Source of the DNA: Acidobacteriota bacterium
GTDB taxonomy: Bacteria > Actinomycetota > Actinomycetes > Actinomycetales > Microbacteriaceae
DNA: 64,000 nucleotides
Direction of reading: 5' to 3'
NCBI GenBank assembly: GCA_019351995.1
Contig: JABBOD010000001.1
Coordinates: 125,655 to 189,654 of the forward strand
The notes beneath the pieces are model-generated. The model worked only from the letters and a program-made list of their open reading frames with translations. It was not told the DNA's origin and made no database searches. Positions within the stretch are counted from its first letter, which is position 1. Each line of letters opens with the position of its first letter. The position numbers were made by a program, and so were the translations under genes. Of this stretch, positions 43,955-52,925 are shown one piece after another.

Positions 43955-44003
43955 CGCTCGGGTGGCTGTCGACGCTCCGGGCCCGGCGCGCAGACGGGCG
44001 CAG

Positions 44004-44009
44004 TACGCT
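44004..44009 (+). promoter_or_regulatory. -10 element of the isochorismatase-like gene
   Basis: TACGCT ends 6 nt before the GTG at 44016, which selects that start over the longer open frame. Confidence 0.5.
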
Positions 44010-44015
44010 GTCCCG

Positions 44016-44624
44016 GTGCGCCGCGCCCTTCTCGTCATCGACGTGCAGAACGAGTACGTGTCCGGTGCTCTTCCGATCAGCTACCCGCCCGTTGCACACA
44101 GTCTCGAGCGCATCGGGCGGGCACTCGACGCGGCCGACTCATGGGGCATTCCGGTGATCCTCGTGCAGCAGACCGCGCCGGAGTCCTCTCCGATCTTCGC
44201 CGAAGGGAGCGCCGGGGCCGCACTGCACCCCCTCGTCGCCGCGAGACGACGAGACCTGCTGCTGTCGAAGACGCTCCCGTCATGTTTTGCCGATACCGAC
44301 CTCGACCGGTGGCTTCGCGAGAACGGCATCGACACGGTCACCATTGCCGGATACATGACCCAGAACTGTGACGAATCGACTGCTCGGGATGCCGCCCACC
44401 GCGGCTATCGCGTGGAGTTCCTGTCCGACGCGACCGGAACACTCGCGATGAGCAACGAGGCCGGAACGATCGGCGCCCGGGAGCTCCACGAGGCGGTGGC
44501 CATTGTTCTGCAATCCAGGTTCGCCGCCGTCGTCACCACCGAGCAGTGGTGTGAGGCACTCGCGTCTGGCGTGTCGCTGACGGGTTCGAACGTCTTCGCC
44601 AGCACCGCCGTCGCGCGCGGGTGA
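44016..44624 (+). CDS. Isochorismatase-family cysteine hydrolase
   Basis: 202 residues. The catalytic triad is complete: Asp in LLVIDVQNEYVSG, Lys in LSKTLPSCF and nucleophilic Cys in GYMTQNCDESTARDAAHRGY. Members hydrolyse amides such as nicotinamide, ureidoacrylate or N-carbamoyl compounds. No neighbour fixes the substrate. Confidence 0.9.
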   Translation: MRRALLVIDVQNEYVSGALPISYPPVAHSLERIGRALDAADSWGIPVILVQQTAPESSPIFAEGSAGAALHPLVAARRRDLLLSKTLPSCFADTDLDRWLRENGIDTVTIAGYMTQNCDESTARDAAHRGYRVEFLSDATGTLAMSNEAGTIGARELHEAVAIVLQSRFAAVVTTEQWCEALASGVSLTGSNVFASTAVARG

Positions 44625-44688
44625 CCCCCTGCCCGTCGACCTCCCGCGAGCGCGACACATCGACCGCGCGGTGAACCACAATGGTCAG

Positions 44689-45570
44689 GTGGATGAGCTC
44701 ACCCGTATCGAACTTCTGGATGGCCGAACGCTCGACGTGAGAGTGAGCGGGCCCGAGAACGGTCTGCCTCTGGTGTTTCATCACGGCACGCCCGGTGCCG
44801 CCACGTCACTGTCTGCGCTCGACGTCGCCGCCGAGCGGCACGGGCTCCAGCTGATCACGGCTTCACGCCCCGGTTACGGCGGATCGACGCGGCACGCTGG
44901 CCGCAGCGTGGCCGATGTCGTCGATGACACCAACCAGGTGCTTGATGCACTCGGCCTTGAGAGGTGCGTCGTTGCGGGCTGGTCGGGCGGTGGGCCGCAC
45001 GCGCTCGCGTGCGCCGCGCGACTCGATCGGACCCTCGCAACCCTCGTGATCGCCGGCGTCGGCCCGTTCGACGTCACCGATCTGGACTTCCTGGCCGGGA
45101 TGGGCCACGACAACATCGAGGAGTTCGGTGCGACCCTCCAGGGCGAAGCACGGCTTCGCGAGTTCCTGGATGGGCAGAGAGCGGAGCTGGTCTCCGCCGA
45201 CGCAGCGGGAGTCGTCGAATCGATGCGCAGCCTCCTCCCACAGGTCGACCGGGATGCGCTGACCGACCGGTTCGGCGAGGACGTTGCCGCGTCGTTCCGT
45301 GAAGCGCTTCGAGTCAGCGTCGACGGATGGCTCGACGACGATGTCGCCTTCGTGAAGCCATGGGGATTCGACCTCGGCGAGATCCAGACCCCCGTCTCGG
45401 TCTGGCAGGGCAGCGTCGACCTGATGGTCCCGTACGCGCACGGACAATGGCTCAGCCGCAACATCCCGGGTGTCACCGCGAACCTCCGCGAGGGCGAAGG
45501 ACATCTCTCCGTGCTGCTCGGGTCGCTCGGAGAGATGCTCGACGACCTCGTGGATGCGGCCCTCCTGTAG
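44689..45570 (+). CDS. Alpha/beta hydrolase
   Basis: 293 residues from the GTG at 44689. HHGTPGAATSL is the oxyanion region, VVAGWSGGGPHALACAA holds the nucleophile Ser (GWSGG), the acid is likely Asp in WQGSVDLMVPYAHG and the His is in GEGHLSVL. A CACAAT hexamer ends 6 nt before 44689, supporting this start over the GTG at 44671 (six residues longer). Substrate unknown. Confidence 0.88.
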   Translation: MDELTRIELLDGRTLDVRVSGPENGLPLVFHHGTPGAATSLSALDVAAERHGLQLITASRPGYGGSTRHAGRSVADVVDDTNQVLDALGLERCVVAGWSGGGPHALACAARLDRTLATLVIAGVGPFDVTDLDFLAGMGHDNIEEFGATLQGEARLREFLDGQRAELVSADAAGVVESMRSLLPQVDRDALTDRFGEDVAASFREALRVSVDGWLDDDVAFVKPWGFDLGEIQTPVSVWQGSVDLMVPYAHGQWLSRNIPGVTANLREGEGHLSVLLGSLGEMLDDLVDAALL

Positions 45571-45581
45571 CGGCACCCGAT

Positions 45582-45587
45582 TAGGTT
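45582..45587 (+). promoter_or_regulatory. -10 element of the CorA gene
   Basis: TAGGTT ends 6 nt before the GTG at 45594. Confidence 0.45.
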
Positions 45588-45593
45588 GGTCAC

Positions 45594-46562
45594 GTGCAGC
45601 ACTCCCGCAGTTATCGCAATGGCAAGCTGATCGATTTCGACTTCGCCCTCGACCAGATCTCCGAGCAGGTCGATGCCGGATGCATTGTCTGGGTGGATCT
45701 GGTCAGTCCCGACCGGGACACGCTCGAGGTCCTGGCGGTCGAGCTGGGACTTCACGAACTCGCGGTGGAGGATGCCATCAACCTGCGCCAACGGCCGAAG
45801 TTGGACCGATATCCCGATCACCTCTTCTTGGCGGCCTATGCCACCCGTTTCGACGTCCCGACAGGGGCGATCTCCGTTGATGAGATCGCCGCGTTCGTCA
45901 CAGACAGCGCGCTGATCACGATCCGCCGAGACGAATCCATCCCACTCGACGACCTGATCGCGCGCTGGGATGACGCCCCCGAGCTGGCGAAGTCCGGGGT
46001 GCCCTTCCTTGTCCACGGCTTGCTCGATTTCGTGGTGGACGGCCACTTCGAGGCCGTCCAGCAGCTGGATGAGGAGATCGAGGAGCTTGCGAACCAGTTG
46101 TTCCTCACCACCGTGAACCAGGAGACGATTCAGAAGCGTTCGTTCAAGCTGCGCCAAAGTCTCGTGCTTCTTCGACGCGTCGTCCTGCCGATGCGCGAGG
46201 TTCTCAACACCTTCCTGCGCCGCGACCTCCACCTCGTGGACGACAACATGGGCTTGTACTTTCAGGACGTGTACGACCACGTCCTCCGTGCCAGCGAATG
46301 GACCGAAACCCTCCGCGATCTCGTCACCAGCATGCTCGAGACCAACCTCGCCATCCAGGGCAACCGGCTGAATATCATCACCAAGAAGGTCACCGGCTAC
46401 GCCGCCATCATCGCCGTGCCGACCGCCGTGACCGGGTTCTACGGCCAGAACGTCCCGTACCCCGGATTCGGTCAGATTCCGGGGCTCCTCAGCTCGATCG
46501 CCCTCATCGTCGGACTGTCCGCCCTGCTCTTCGTCCTCTTCAAACGGAACGACTGGATCTGA
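45594..46562 (+). CDS. corA: CorA-family divalent cation transporter
   Basis: 322 residues. A large cytoplasmic domain (ITIRRDESI, VDGHFEAVQQLDEEIEELANQLF) leads to two C-terminal membrane segments around TGFYGQNVPYPGFG. The CorA pore motif is normally GMN; here it reads GQN. To my memory, actinobacterial CorA-like proteins show this variant, so loss of function need not follow, but ion choice may differ. The end KRNDWI is typical. Confidence 0.88.
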   Translation: MQHSRSYRNGKLIDFDFALDQISEQVDAGCIVWVDLVSPDRDTLEVLAVELGLHELAVEDAINLRQRPKLDRYPDHLFLAAYATRFDVPTGAISVDEIAAFVTDSALITIRRDESIPLDDLIARWDDAPELAKSGVPFLVHGLLDFVVDGHFEAVQQLDEEIEELANQLFLTTVNQETIQKRSFKLRQSLVLLRRVVLPMREVLNTFLRRDLHLVDDNMGLYFQDVYDHVLRASEWTETLRDLVTSMLETNLAIQGNRLNIITKKVTGYAAIIAVPTAVTGFYGQNVPYPGFGQIPGLLSSIALIVGLSALLFVLFKRNDWI

Positions 46563-46613
46563 GCAGTCCTTCCGGGGGTGATCACCCCGAGGAGACAACG
46601 CGCGTGTGCGACG

Positions 46614-47897
46614 TCAGTTGCCCTTGGTGCAGGTCTGCTCCGCGGCGGTCTGGCCGGTGACGTCGGAGGGGAGCACGACCGCTGATGCGGTCGGCGTCGG
46701 CGTCACCGGGGCCGGAGACGCCGTGCTCTTCGCTCCCGCCGCGGCGGGGGTCGGCTCGGGGCTGGCGGGCGCGGCCGACCCGCCCGGTGCGAGCACCGTG
46801 GCGCGGCCGAGCTTGCCGGGGAGCTGGATCGGCCGGTCGGCGAGGAGTGCCGCGTTCAAGATGCGGTCCGCGGTCGGCTCGAGCACGACGCGTCCCGGAT
46901 AGGCGAGGCTTGTCGTCGTCGGGTACTGGACGAACACCATGTTGGACAGGCTGATCCCCTTGAGCGCGACCGCGATGGCCACCATCGTCGTCGGGTTGGA
47001 GAGCGTGTCGGAAAGCACCATGTTCTGGATCGCGGCGTTCGCCAGGTTGTACAGGGTGATCGGGTTGCTGAGCACCCCCGCACCCGTGACCTTGCGCATC
47101 AGGGCGGAGAGGAACAGTTGCTGATCACTGATCCGCCCCAAGTCGCTTCCGTCGCCGACTCCGTGCCGGCTTCGCACGAAGGCCAATGCGGTCGCGCCGA
47201 CCAGGGTCTGCTGTCCAGCGGCGAGGTTGAGATTGACGTACGGGTCAACGACCCTGGTCGCCAGGCACACCGTGACTCCGCCGACCGCATTCGACATCCC
47301 GATCACACCGTCGAAGCTGATCTCCGCGGCGTAGTTGATCGTCAATCCGGTCAGCGACTCCGCGGTCAGCACCGTACAGGCGAGTCCGCCACGCGAGAGC
47401 GTTGTGTTGAACATGGTCATGCTCGACGAGGGGTAACTGCCGCCCCCGGGTCGTGGGCACGAGGGGACCGTGAGCAGAAGGTCCCGGGGAATGCTGATGA
47501 CGGTCGCGTGCTGATGGTCTTGGGAGATGTGCAACACCATCGTCACGTCGTTGTTCCCGACGCCGGAGCTACCAGCCAGATCGGCCTTGTTCTGAAATCC
47601 AACCTGTCCGGTTCGCGTGTCGGTGCCGGCGAGGAGCAGGTTGACGGCGCCGCTGATCGCGCCCACCTGCGGCGGCGGCCCGCTGGAGTTCACGTGCGAG
47701 AGGTGAACACTCGCGTTGACGCTCGACAGCGTCTGCGTCACGGCCACGGCGGCGATCGACACCCCACTCAATGCGACAACGGCGATCACTGCCGCAACGA
47801 GCTTGACGGCTGCCACGCCCGACCGAGATCTCCGCTGCCGGCCGTGCCGAACGCTCGCGACCGCCGGGACCGCACGAGTCGACCGGGAACCTGACAT
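46614..47897 (-). CDS. LytR-CpsA-Psr family glycopolymer transferase
   Basis: 427 residues. A short basic N-terminus and one membrane segment (VKLVAAVIAVVALSGVSIAAVAV) anchor an extracellular LCP domain: LLLAGTDTRTG, VISIPRDLLL, FDGVIGMSNAVGGVTVCL and ALAFVRSRHGVGDGSDLGRISDQQLFL, which holds the conserved Arg/Asp residues. It joins teichoic-acid-like or other glycopolymers to peptidoglycan. The C-terminal 70 residues are Ala/Pro/Thr-rich. A clear ribosome-binding site (GGGGAGAA) precedes the ATG at 47897; a GTCCCC-type palindrome is upstream. Confidence 0.93.
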   Translation of the reverse strand: MSGSRSTRAVPAVASVRHGRQRRSRSGVAAVKLVAAVIAVVALSGVSIAAVAVTQTLSSVNASVHLSHVNSSGPPPQVGAISGAVNLLLAGTDTRTGQVGFQNKADLAGSSGVGNNDVTMVLHISQDHQHATVISIPRDLLLTVPSCPRPGGGSYPSSSMTMFNTTLSRGGLACTVLTAESLTGLTINYAAEISFDGVIGMSNAVGGVTVCLATRVVDPYVNLNLAAGQQTLVGATALAFVRSRHGVGDGSDLGRISDQQLFLSALMRKVTGAGVLSNPITLYNLANAAIQNMVLSDTLSNPTTMVAIAVALKGISLSNMVFVQYPTTTSLAYPGRVVLEPTADRILNAALLADRPIQLPGKLGRATVLAPGGSAAPASPEPTPAAAGAKSTASPAPVTPTPTASAVVLPSDVTGQTAAEQTCTKGN

Positions 47898-47932
47898 GCA
47901 CTTCTCCCCGTTCGAACCGAGCCTGCTCCGCA

Positions 47933-47960
47933 ACCCCCGCTCACGGGGACGTCGCACTAT
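47933..47960. promoter_or_regulatory. GTCCCC-type palindrome, copy 3
   Basis: On the minus strand: TAGTGCGAC then GTCCCC-N6-GGGGGT, upstream of the LCP gene. It keeps one arm and the TAGT flank of the copies at 14996 and 18252 and varies in the other arm. It is 140 nt from the nearest stop codon, so it is not a terminator for that gene. Confidence 0.4.
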
Positions 47961-48093
47961 CAGCTCTCCAGGATTCCAGATCCGCGCTGGATCAACGCCA
48001 CCGCACGGCCCTCATTCCTCTACGTTCTCTCAGAAAGAGCGCGAGGTGTCGGAGATTCCCGCCGTGCCGACCTGGGAAGCGGGGCGTGAGCGG

Positions 48094-49566
48094 TCAGCCG
48101 ACGCGCGGGTCGTTGGTGTTGATCGCGATTTGGCTCGTCATGAGGTCATCGGGGAGCTCGAGCGGGCGTCGTCCGTAGTAGTTCCTGCCCTTGCGCCAGA
48201 AGATGAAGATGGGGATGATCCCGATCACGAGGGCACCGATCCCGATGGCGATCACGATGGGGGTCGATGACGGGATCGCCTCGACAAAGATCCACACCAT
48301 GAAGATCGCGCCGATGCCCGGCCACAGCCCGATGAAGATGAAGTTCCTCACCGACTTGAAGATGACTCTCCGGTACGCGACGACCACGGCGATCGCGGCG
48401 AGAGCGTAGTAGAACGCGATCTGCAAACCGATGGACGAAACGGCATCGGACAGGATCGTCCCGATGCTGCCCAAGAAGTTCGACCCGACGAACAGGATGA
48501 GCGAGACGCCGGTGACGATGATGGTCGCGAAGGCCGGAGTGCGCCAACGCTTGTTGGCACGCCCGAACACGAGCGGGATGGTGTGGTCGCGACCCATGGC
48601 GAAGAGCGTCCTGGTGACCTGAATGAGCGTGGTCTCGAGGGTTGCGATGGTCGACAGCGCCACGGCGATGATGAGGATCTTGCCGCCGATGCCGGGCCAG
48701 ATCGCGTCGCCGAGGATGCTGAGCAGGTTGCCGTTGCTCCCCGAGATGGTCTTGGCGGGCAGGATCACCTGAACCGCGATCGTGAACACCTCGAACAGGA
48801 GGAAGACGATGATCACGCCGATGATTCCGCCGCGACCGGCCGCCTTGTGGCCGTTCTTGGTCTCCTCGTTGAGGTTGGAGGAAACATCCCAGCCCCAGTA
48901 GTAGAAGGCGGCGATGAGCGCGCCCGCCACGAACCCGCCGACTCCGTTGAAGTGGCTGAAGCCGAGCCAGCTCCACGAGAACGACGGCCCGGCGTGGTGG
49001 CCGGTTGCCGCGTGAACAATGGCGAGAACGGCGAAGAGCACGAGGATGGCGACCTCGATGGTGGACATCACCCACTGCGCCCGTGCCGTGACGCGAACGC
49101 CGACGAGGACCGCACCCGCCATGACCAGGAACCAGACCGCACCGACCACCGTGACGAGCAGCGTGTTGTTGGCCGCGCTCTCGCTGAAGAGCGAGACCGT
49201 TGCCGCGCCCGCCGGGAGTGCCCCGGCGACCATGAAGATCGTCGCCGAGACCACGAGGGCCCACCCGGCGAGGAACCCCAGAACGGGGTGAAGCGCTCGG
49301 CCGACCCACGAGTACGCGGCCCCCGCGTTCACATCGGCCCGCCCGAGGTACGAGAACGCCCAGGCGATTCCGAGCATGGGCAGTCCGCACCAGAGCAGAG
49401 CTGCCGGGCCTGCGACGCCGACCGCACCGATGAGCACGGCCGTGGTGGCGGCGATCGAGTATGCAGGCGCGCTTCCCGCGACCGCCATCACAATCGAGCC
49501 GGCAGCGGTGACACCGTCGGCACGCAACTCGTGGTGGTCTTCGCGGACCGGACTGATCTTTGTCAT
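48094..49566 (-). CDS. APC-superfamily amino-acid permease
   Basis: 490 residues with twelve membrane segments. AGSAPAYSIAATTAVLIGAVG in TM1 and YWGWDVSSNLNEETKNG in TM6 are features of the APC fold's helix breaks; the ETKNG after TM6 is usual in ethanolamine/amino-acid members. The substrate is not clear. A ribosome-binding site (GGAGAG) precedes the ATG. Confidence 0.88.
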   Translation of the reverse strand: MTKISPVREDHHELRADGVTAAGSIVMAVAGSAPAYSIAATTAVLIGAVGVAGPAALLWCGLPMLGIAWAFSYLGRADVNAGAAYSWVGRALHPVLGFLAGWALVVSATIFMVAGALPAGAATVSLFSESAANNTLLVTVVGAVWFLVMAGAVLVGVRVTARAQWVMSTIEVAILVLFAVLAIVHAATGHHAGPSFSWSWLGFSHFNGVGGFVAGALIAAFYYWGWDVSSNLNEETKNGHKAAGRGGIIGVIIVFLLFEVFTIAVQVILPAKTISGSNGNLLSILGDAIWPGIGGKILIIAVALSTIATLETTLIQVTRTLFAMGRDHTIPLVFGRANKRWRTPAFATIIVTGVSLILFVGSNFLGSIGTILSDAVSSIGLQIAFYYALAAIAVVVAYRRVIFKSVRNFIFIGLWPGIGAIFMVWIFVEAIPSSTPIVIAIGIGALVIGIIPIFIFWRKGRNYYGRRPLELPDDLMTSQIAINTNDPRVG

Positions 49567-49775
49567 CGCACTCTCCTACAGCGTCGTAGCGGTAGGCAGA
49601 AGTTAGCAGCACCGCGCGGTCATGACAACTGTGACGCAAGGGATTTCGTGGTAACTGCCGAACAATATCGGTCGAATCGATGGCTCGGCAGGAGTTCGAC
49701 GACTATTTCCGCACTGAATCGTCCTAGCCACATGGCCGCCGGATACGATCACCCCACCACCCGAAGGGATCTTCC

Positions 49776-50636
49776 GTGAGCGATCAGCCTGCCGCACTTC
49801 CTCCCGCCAACTGGTACCCGGCCCCCGATCGAGCTGGACAACTTCGTTGGTGGGACGGCACCGCGTGGTCCGAGCAATACGCGGCACAAGACCCCGCCGC
49901 GGAGCGTCAGGCGGCACAGCGAACGAGGCGTGCCGAGAAGGATGCGGGACACGCCGCCAAGCTCGCCGAGAAGGAGCACGACAAGAACGCGAAGGCATAC
50001 GCGCACGCCACCGCCGCGTATCAGTCCGCGCTGGCGACGTGGCAAGCGCAGCGGGACGCCCAAGCCGCTCAGTGGGAGGAGGTGTCCACCTTCGAAGGTG
50101 ACGTGGACGGGAGCGGTCTGCTCCTGAAAGCAGGCGAGAGACTGTTCGCCAAGATCGACGGGGCGGCCTTGATCGAGGAGAGGGCCGGCCAGGGGGAGTT
50201 CGTGGGACGCTCGCAGGGCATCTCGATCCCGATCGGTTCGCTGGGCGGTCATTCCCTGCGGTACCGCGTCGGCAGTTCTCGAGGACACTACGTCGCCGGC
50301 CCCCCTGTCCAGAAAGCCGTCGACACGGGAACCCTCTACGTCACGAACCAGCGTGTCGTCTTCGCCGGGTCGAACGCGACCCGGGAGTGCCCGTTCTCCA
50401 AGCTGCTGAGCTATCAGACCTCACCCAACGGACTCGCCCAGTTCTCGGTCTCGACCCGCCAAAAGCCGACGGTCGTCGAATACGGAACAGCCATCGCGGC
50501 ATCCTTCGATCAGCACCTCGAAATCGCGCTCGCCCGCTTCAACGGCACCACCCAGCAGCTGGTGGATCGAGCGAAGGCAGCCCTCGACGCGATCGACGCC
50601 AGCCGACCTGTGGCGCCGACCGCACCGACTGAATAA
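49776..50636 (+). CDS. DUF2510-domain protein with C-terminal PH-like region
   Basis: 286 residues. The N-terminal DUF2510 motif is NWYPAPDRAGQLRWWDGTAWSEQY. Residues about 45-110 are a charged, Ala-rich probable coiled coil (QRTRRAEKDAGHAAKLAEKEHDKNAKAYA). The C-terminal region has GTLYVTNQRVVFAGSNATRECPFSKLLSY, a GRAM/PH-like pattern for membrane or lipid contact. No catalytic motif. The function is unknown. Ribosome-binding site AAGGGA before GTG. Confidence 0.75.
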   Translation: MSDQPAALPPANWYPAPDRAGQLRWWDGTAWSEQYAAQDPAAERQAAQRTRRAEKDAGHAAKLAEKEHDKNAKAYAHATAAYQSALATWQAQRDAQAAQWEEVSTFEGDVDGSGLLLKAGERLFAKIDGAALIEERAGQGEFVGRSQGISIPIGSLGGHSLRYRVGSSRGHYVAGPPVQKAVDTGTLYVTNQRVVFAGSNATRECPFSKLLSYQTSPNGLAQFSVSTRQKPTVVEYGTAIAASFDQHLEIALARFNGTTQQLVDRAKAALDAIDASRPVAPTAPTE

Positions 50637-50674
50637 GCGGCACCGACACCGGCGGGTCGTCGGTGTCGTCGATG

Positions 50675-51394
50675 TCAGCGCGGACGGGTCAGCGCGACTC
50701 GCCTGGCCTCATCGCTGAGTGATTCGTCGAGAGTGCGCAGCTGTGCGGAGTCGAATCTCCGCCTGACAGCGATCTGGATCAGATGATCCGCGATCGCGGG
50801 GTTTTTCGGCAGGAGCGAGCCGTGAAGGTAGGTGCCGATCAGGTTGTTGAACCTCGCGCCCTCGGTGCCGTCGGTTCCGTTGTTGCCGACTCCCACATCG
50901 ACACGGCCGAGGGGCCTCACGCGCGGACCGAGCGTGGTTCGGCCACTGTGGTTCTCGTAGCCGATGATCTGGCCGAAGTCGTCACTTCGTGCCACGACAT
51001 TGCCGATCATTCGGCGGGGGCTCGACATGGTTTCGATGTCCAGAACGCCGATCCCGTGCAGGATCGTGCCGCTGCCGGTACGAAAGGCATGCCCGAACAG
51101 TTGATAGAGCCCGCAGACCATGAGCATCGGAACCGCATCGTCGGCCATGGCGGCCAGGTCCGGGCCGAGCCTGGCCAAGTCGCACACCACGAGACCCTGG
51201 CCGCTGTCTTGGCCACCCCCGCCCACGATCAGGTCGGTGCCTGTTGGGAGGCGATCCCCCCGATTCACCGGGATGACCTGAGCGGCGTATCCGTGCCACT
51301 CGAGTCGGCGGGCGAGGGTGAGGACGTTCCCGCGGTCGCCGTAGATGTTCATCTCTCGGGGATAGAGATGGACGATCCGAATCGGATTCGTCAT
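50675..51394 (-). CDS. gatD: Lipid II isoglutaminyl synthase, glutaminase subunit GatD
   Basis: 239 residues. A class I glutamine amidotransferase of the cobyric-acid-synthase type: DLIVGGGGQDSGQ, the nucleophile Cys in LMVCGLYQLFGHAF and the His of GTYLHGSLLPKNP. It supplies ammonia to MurT. Its ATG overlaps the murT stop (ATGA), matching the known MurT/GatD pair that amidates D-glutamate of lipid II. Confidence 0.92.
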   Translation of the reverse strand: MTNPIRIVHLYPREMNIYGDRGNVLTLARRLEWHGYAAQVIPVNRGDRLPTGTDLIVGGGGQDSGQGLVVCDLARLGPDLAAMADDAVPMLMVCGLYQLFGHAFRTGSGTILHGIGVLDIETMSSPRRMIGNVVARSDDFGQIIGYENHSGRTTLGPRVRPLGRVDVGVGNNGTDGTEGARFNNLIGTYLHGSLLPKNPAIADHLIQIAVRRRFDSAQLRTLDESLSDEARRVALTRPR

Positions 51395-52749
51395 CCATCG
51401 ATCCCGGCGAGAGGTGTCAGCGCCGCGAGGTGCCGCCGCAGTTGAAGCATGGCCGTGTATGTGCAGTAGATGCGGATGGTCCGTCCCGAGTTCGACGCGA
51501 GAAGGCGTTCCAAGGCCCGCCGCAGATTGGTCTCAACGGCGGAGGGATGGATGCCGTCGTAGCGCAAGCGGAGGGCCATGTCCGCGGCGCGCGTGCCGGT
51601 CACCATCGCCACGCCACTGTGCTGAAGCGTGCTGAAATCGACGTCCCACAACCAGGAGACATCCCGGCTGTCGCTGTCATGATCATTGACGGCGACGACG
51701 GTGGCGCAGTCGACCGGATCGAACGATTCGAGCGCGAGGCGGAAGCTGGCCGGATTCTTGACGAGAATCAGTTCAACGGAGGTTCCCCGCACCTCGATGA
51801 TCTCGCCACGTCCAAATGCTGACGTCACGAGCGACACGGTGTCGAGCAGGGCCCGCTCGTCCACGGCGTCGCCCAGGATCGCCCGCACGAGGGCCATCGC
51901 CGCAGCGGCATTGAGTTGGTTGTAGCTGCCGCGCACTCGGAGGTCGACGGTATGACGCGCCCCGTCGAACTCGAACGTGGCGCGGTTCGTCTCGACCGCG
52001 GTGAGAAGCACGTCGGCAAGCTGTTCGGGTCGCTCCGGGTCGCTGTCTCGACTGTGGAGCTCGTCGTCGTTGGGGAACCGATCGCGCAGAGTCGGATCGA
52101 TGCCGAAAAAGCTGACAGGGGTTGGCCAGACTGTGTCGGCGATCGCGGCAACCCTCGGATCGTCGCGGTTCAGAACCACCGTGCCGCTGGTGCGCTTCGC
52201 GATCTCCCCCAACAGCCGAGCAGTGGTGTCGATTTCGCCGAACCGGTCCAGCTGGTCCCGGAAGACGTTGAGGAGCAGGCTGTGTCGCGGTTGCACGTCG
52301 GCAACGAAGTGCACGCCGTGCGCCTCGTCCAACTCCAGAACGGCGATGTCGGCGCGAATCCTGCCGAAGGAGTCAACCCGTCCTAACAGCGCTGACGCCA
52401 CTCCTCGCGAGAAATTGCTGCCGCTGGGGTTGGTGAAGACGTCAAGGCCTTGGCCGCGAAGCAGCTCGACAACGAGCCGGGTCGTCGTCGTTTTGCCATT
52501 GGTTCCAGAGACGACGACCACGCCGAAGGGAAGCGGGGCCAGGGCCCTGGCGACGAAACCCGGATTGAGTCGCTCGACAACCAACCCCGGCATCGCCGTC
52601 CCCCCGCCCCAGAGCCGGGTCACGAAGCGGGTGGTGCGACCGATCGCGACGGTCGCACCATCCAGCAACGGACGACGGCGTTGCACGGCTCGGCGATCAT
52701 CAACGTCCCGCACGGCGAGAGGTTCTCGTGCGGCCCAGGTTCGTGACAT
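51391..52749 (-). CDS. murT: Lipid II isoglutaminyl synthase, ligase subunit MurT (zinc ribbon absent)
   Basis: 452 residues. VVVSGTNGKTTTTRLV is the Mur-ligase P-loop, LELDEAHGVHFVADVQPRHSLLLNVFRDQLDRFGE follows, and the C-terminal DUF1727 region (LVKNPASFRLALESF, VAVNDHDSDSRDVSWLWDVDF) is typical of MurT. Between the central and C-terminal domains, where characterised MurT proteins have a four-Cys zinc ribbon, this one has a short acidic stretch with no cysteine at all (FFGIDPTLRDRFPNDDELHS). The ATG at 52749 is the likely start; another is at 52782. It makes a complex with GatD. Confidence 0.9.
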   Translation of the reverse strand: MSRTWAAREPLAVRDVDDRRAVQRRRPLLDGATVAIGRTTRFVTRLWGGGTAMPGLVVERLNPGFVARALAPLPFGVVVVSGTNGKTTTTRLVVELLRGQGLDVFTNPSGSNFSRGVASALLGRVDSFGRIRADIAVLELDEAHGVHFVADVQPRHSLLLNVFRDQLDRFGEIDTTARLLGEIAKRTSGTVVLNRDDPRVAAIADTVWPTPVSFFGIDPTLRDRFPNDDELHSRDSDPERPEQLADVLLTAVETNRATFEFDGARHTVDLRVRGSYNQLNAAAAMALVRAILGDAVDERALLDTVSLVTSAFGRGEIIEVRGTSVELILVKNPASFRLALESFDPVDCATVVAVNDHDSDSRDVSWLWDVDFSTLQHSGVAMVTGTRAADMALRLRYDGIHPSAVETNLRRALERLLASNSGRTIRIYCTYTAMLQLRRHLAALTPLAGIDG

Positions 52750-52925
52750 GGTCACCCCTCCCGTCGCGCTCACACCGCTCATACCCGCCAACTCCGCGGG
52801 GATGCCGAAAGCGTACGAGCGTCACCACAAGGAACTCCTGAGGATTCAGGCGTCGACGCTGCTGTTTTTCTCAGTGAAGGTCGCGTCGCCGGGAAGCCAG
52901 CGCATGAGGGTGCCGCTTCACAAGC

